A model generated the notes under the pieces. The model ran no database searches. It was not told where the DNA came from and was given only the letters and a program-made list of their open reading frames with translations. The translations under genes were made by a program, and so were the position numbers. 64,000 bases of DNA, taken from positions 47,625,754-47,689,753 of the forward strand of contig CM030364.1 of assembly GCA_017893485.1 (NCBI GenBank). The letters are read 5' to 3'. Source of the stretch: Hemerocallis citrina (taxonomy: Eukaryota > Streptophyta > Magnoliopsida > Asparagales > Asphodelaceae). Shown piece by piece: positions 62,782 through 64,000 of the stretch; within the stretch, counting starts at the first letter, position 1; each line of letters begins with the position of its first letter.

Positions 62782-64000
62782 CAGAGGTTTATAATTATAA
62801 GTTGTGCAAAACATGCAATAGTTTTTAGTTTCGGATATAGTTTGTTTGTGAATTTTGTCTAAATTTGAGTATTGCAGGCGAATCCCAACAATTATGCAGT
62901 GGTGGTGAGCACAGAGGCAGTGAACTACACATGGTATCCAGGGAAGAACAAATCGATGCTGATACCGAACTGCTTCTTTCGGATGGGATGCTCTGCAGTG
63001 TTGTTGTCAAACCGGAGGAGGGATTTCCGAAGGGCGAAATACGAATTGGAGCACATTGTCAGGACTCATAAGGGAGCGGATGACAGGAGCTTCAGGTATA
63101 TATTTGTACATATCATCCATAAAAATCCGCCTAAATTCTTAAACTTCTGTGATCGATTACTCGGGAAAGGAAGGAAAAATAAAATAAATAAAATAAAAAA
63201 ATTAAATAAAAAAAATTAAAGTTTAACCTGTTTTATACAATATTTGACCAGAAAATTTAACTCTTCTACTTAATATAGTTTGATTTAAGAAGAAATTGCA
63301 GTATTTCCCAACTGCCTTGATACTACTATGTTATATATGATAAATGTATTTGTACTACACTTGTGGAAGTTATAGTTTTACCAATTTCAAGCATTACAGG
63401 AAATGTACAATACATATGCTACAACGCTTACTATCTATCTATCTATCAAGTTATAATGATAAAGATTTGTGTTACTGCATTCAGGGCTGTCTACCAACAA
63501 GAAGACGATCAGCGCATCAAAGGCCTGGCCATCAGTCGTGACCTGATGGAAGTCGGTGGCCATGCCTTGAAGGCTAATATCACCACTCTCGGCCCCCTCG
63601 TCCTTCCTTTCTCCGAACAACTCCTTTTCTTCGCAACCCTCGTTTACCATAACCTCTTTGGAGGTTCAAAAGACACCAAATCAACCTCTACCAATGCAGT
63701 TAACAAGCCCTACATCCCGGACTATAAGCTCGCCTTCAATCACTTTTGCGTCCACTCTGCTAGCAAAGTCGTGTTGGACGAGCTCCAGAAGAACTTGGAG
63801 CTCACAGACGGTAACCTAGAGGCATCCCGTGCCGTTCTGCACAGATTTGGCAATACTTCTAGCAGCAGTATCTGGTACGAACTTGCCTATCTGGAGTCCA
63901 AAGGGCGAGTCCGAAATGGGGATAAAATCTGGCAGCTGGCATTCGGGTCAGGTTTCAAGTGCAATAGCGCTGTGTGGCGAGCCAAGCGACGGGTCAAGAA
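60816..64000 (+). CDS. KCS10: 3-ketoacyl-CoA synthase, FIDDLEHEAD/KCS10-type (5' part, runs off the window)
   Basis: Condensing enzyme of very-long-chain fatty acid elongation in the ER membrane: joins malonyl-CoA to an acyl-CoA for wax and cutin-linked lipids. Exons 60,816-61,253, 61,865-62,272, 62,878-63,095 and 63,485 to the window end. All introns are GT-AG and phases agree. The N-terminus '[18 protein letters not shown]' and '[20 protein letters not shown]' is the FDH/KCS10 signature. Two membrane spans are at about residues 69-83 and 110-127. The catalytic Cys is in 'GGMGCSAG' (residue 267 of the joined frame). The His is in 'HFCVHSASK' (63,740) and the Asn in 'HRFGNTSS' (63,842). FDH itself is epidermal and prevents organ fusion. 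Orthology is inferred from motifs. No stop or frame damage is seen. Confidence 0.93.
61254..61864 (+). other. KCS intron 1 with a (TA)n microsatellite
   Basis: GT at 61,254 (AAGGTATGTT), AG at 61,863-61,864 (GGATTTCAG), phase 0. Contains a perfect (TA)n tract of about 40 bases at 61,618-61,658. Confidence 0.9.
62308..62557. repeat. Insertion-like segment with a 20 bp perfect inverted repeat
   Basis: CATTTGAAATTCATTTGCCC (62,441-62,460) and its exact complement at 62,525-62,544. The segment begins GGGAAAGGCTCCGTTGC after a (TA)n tract. Non-autonomous DNA element of unknown class. Confidence 0.55.
62558..62745. mobile_element. MITE-like foldback, ~188 bp, arms ~70 bp
   Basis: The left arm (TATATGGCAAAAGGAACATG, then GAGCAACTTGCTCATTTAGT, to ATGTGGCATGCGT) is the imperfect complement of the right arm (ACAAGTATGCCACATCATC to TTGTTCATATACCTTTTTC). 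It sits in a TA-rich target. Long TIRs relative to length and no coding capacity define a MITE. TA target sites would fit a Tc1/mariner or Harbinger-like origin, not decided. Confidence 0.75.
63096..63484 (+). other. KCS intron 3
   Basis: GT at 63,096 (TTCAGGTATA), AG at 63,483-63,484 (CATTCAG). It splits an Arg codon after its second base. AT-rich with AAATAAA repeats. No insertion recognised. Confidence 0.88.

Larger units (their letters stand above)
62273..62877 (+). other. KCS intron 2 with two MITE-like foldbacks and (TA)n tracts
   Basis: GT at 62,273, AG at 62,876-62,877, phase 0. The (TA)n tracts at 62,282-62,307 and 62,738-62,776 flank the two inverted-repeat elements listed separately, so the intron has grown mostly by insertion. 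Confidence 0.9.

Overview
The window is nuclear DNA of a flowering plant, probably a eudicot. It has spliced plant genes, LTR retrotransposons of the Gypsy Tat and Copia types, hAT and Mutator-like DNA transposons, and at the right edge the first four exons of a FIDDLEHEAD/KCS10-type 3-ketoacyl-CoA synthase. About 60 kb is nested transposon sequence. The KCS gene (60,816 to beyond 64,000) is the only clearly intact host gene.

Layout. (1) 1-13.7 kb: most of a Tat-lineage Gypsy element on the minus strand. From right to left it has a 5' LTR (13,192-~13,733), a PBS, and one long gag-pol frame (13,122-7,396) broken only by three nonsense codons. It also carries two tandem-repeat arrays and, on the opposite strand, a spliced coiled-coil gene. 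Its 3' LTR lies off the left edge. (2) ~13.9-24 kb: a zinc-knuckle/DUF4283 pseudogene interrupted by a solo LTR (family 2), which is itself interrupted by a 4.2 kb solo LTR (family 1, TSD GTTGA). (3) 26.2-31.3 kb: an Ac-like hAT (26,692-30,273, TSD TGTACAGT) lying inside the transposase gene of an older ZMYM1/TTF-type hAT. (4) ~31.8-51.7 kb: a Mutator-like element with ~450 bp terminal inverted repeats. It holds a plant-mobile-domain (PMD) pseudogene and a convergent mudrA pseudogene separated by a ~440 bp foldback. It hosts a complete second Tat element (32,821-45,749, TSD ATCAT), which in turn hosts a family-1 solo LTR (38,345-41,819). (5) 51.8-60.5 kb: a decayed Copia element with an iMet PBS and paired LTRs, interrupted in its reverse transcriptase by a family-2 solo LTR (55,179-58,430, TSD ATTAT). 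It ends about 300 bp upstream of the KCS start codon. (6) 60.8-64 kb: the KCS gene, with MITE-like foldbacks in an intron.

The most informative system is the pair of Tat elements. Element 1 has gag-PR-RT-RH-aRH-INT. Element 2 has lost RT, both RNase H domains and INT, but keeps gag-protease and the same antisense gene. That gene has the same three-exon structure and the same intron phases in both copies. The antisense gene therefore survives in a pol-less, presumably trans-mobilised derivative. Most nonsense mutations in the transposons look like C-to-T changes, many at CAG (CHG) sites, as expected for heavily methylated DNA.

Limits: no database search was possible. Family names rest on motifs recognised by eye, and exon boundaries on GT-AG consensus and reading-frame continuity.
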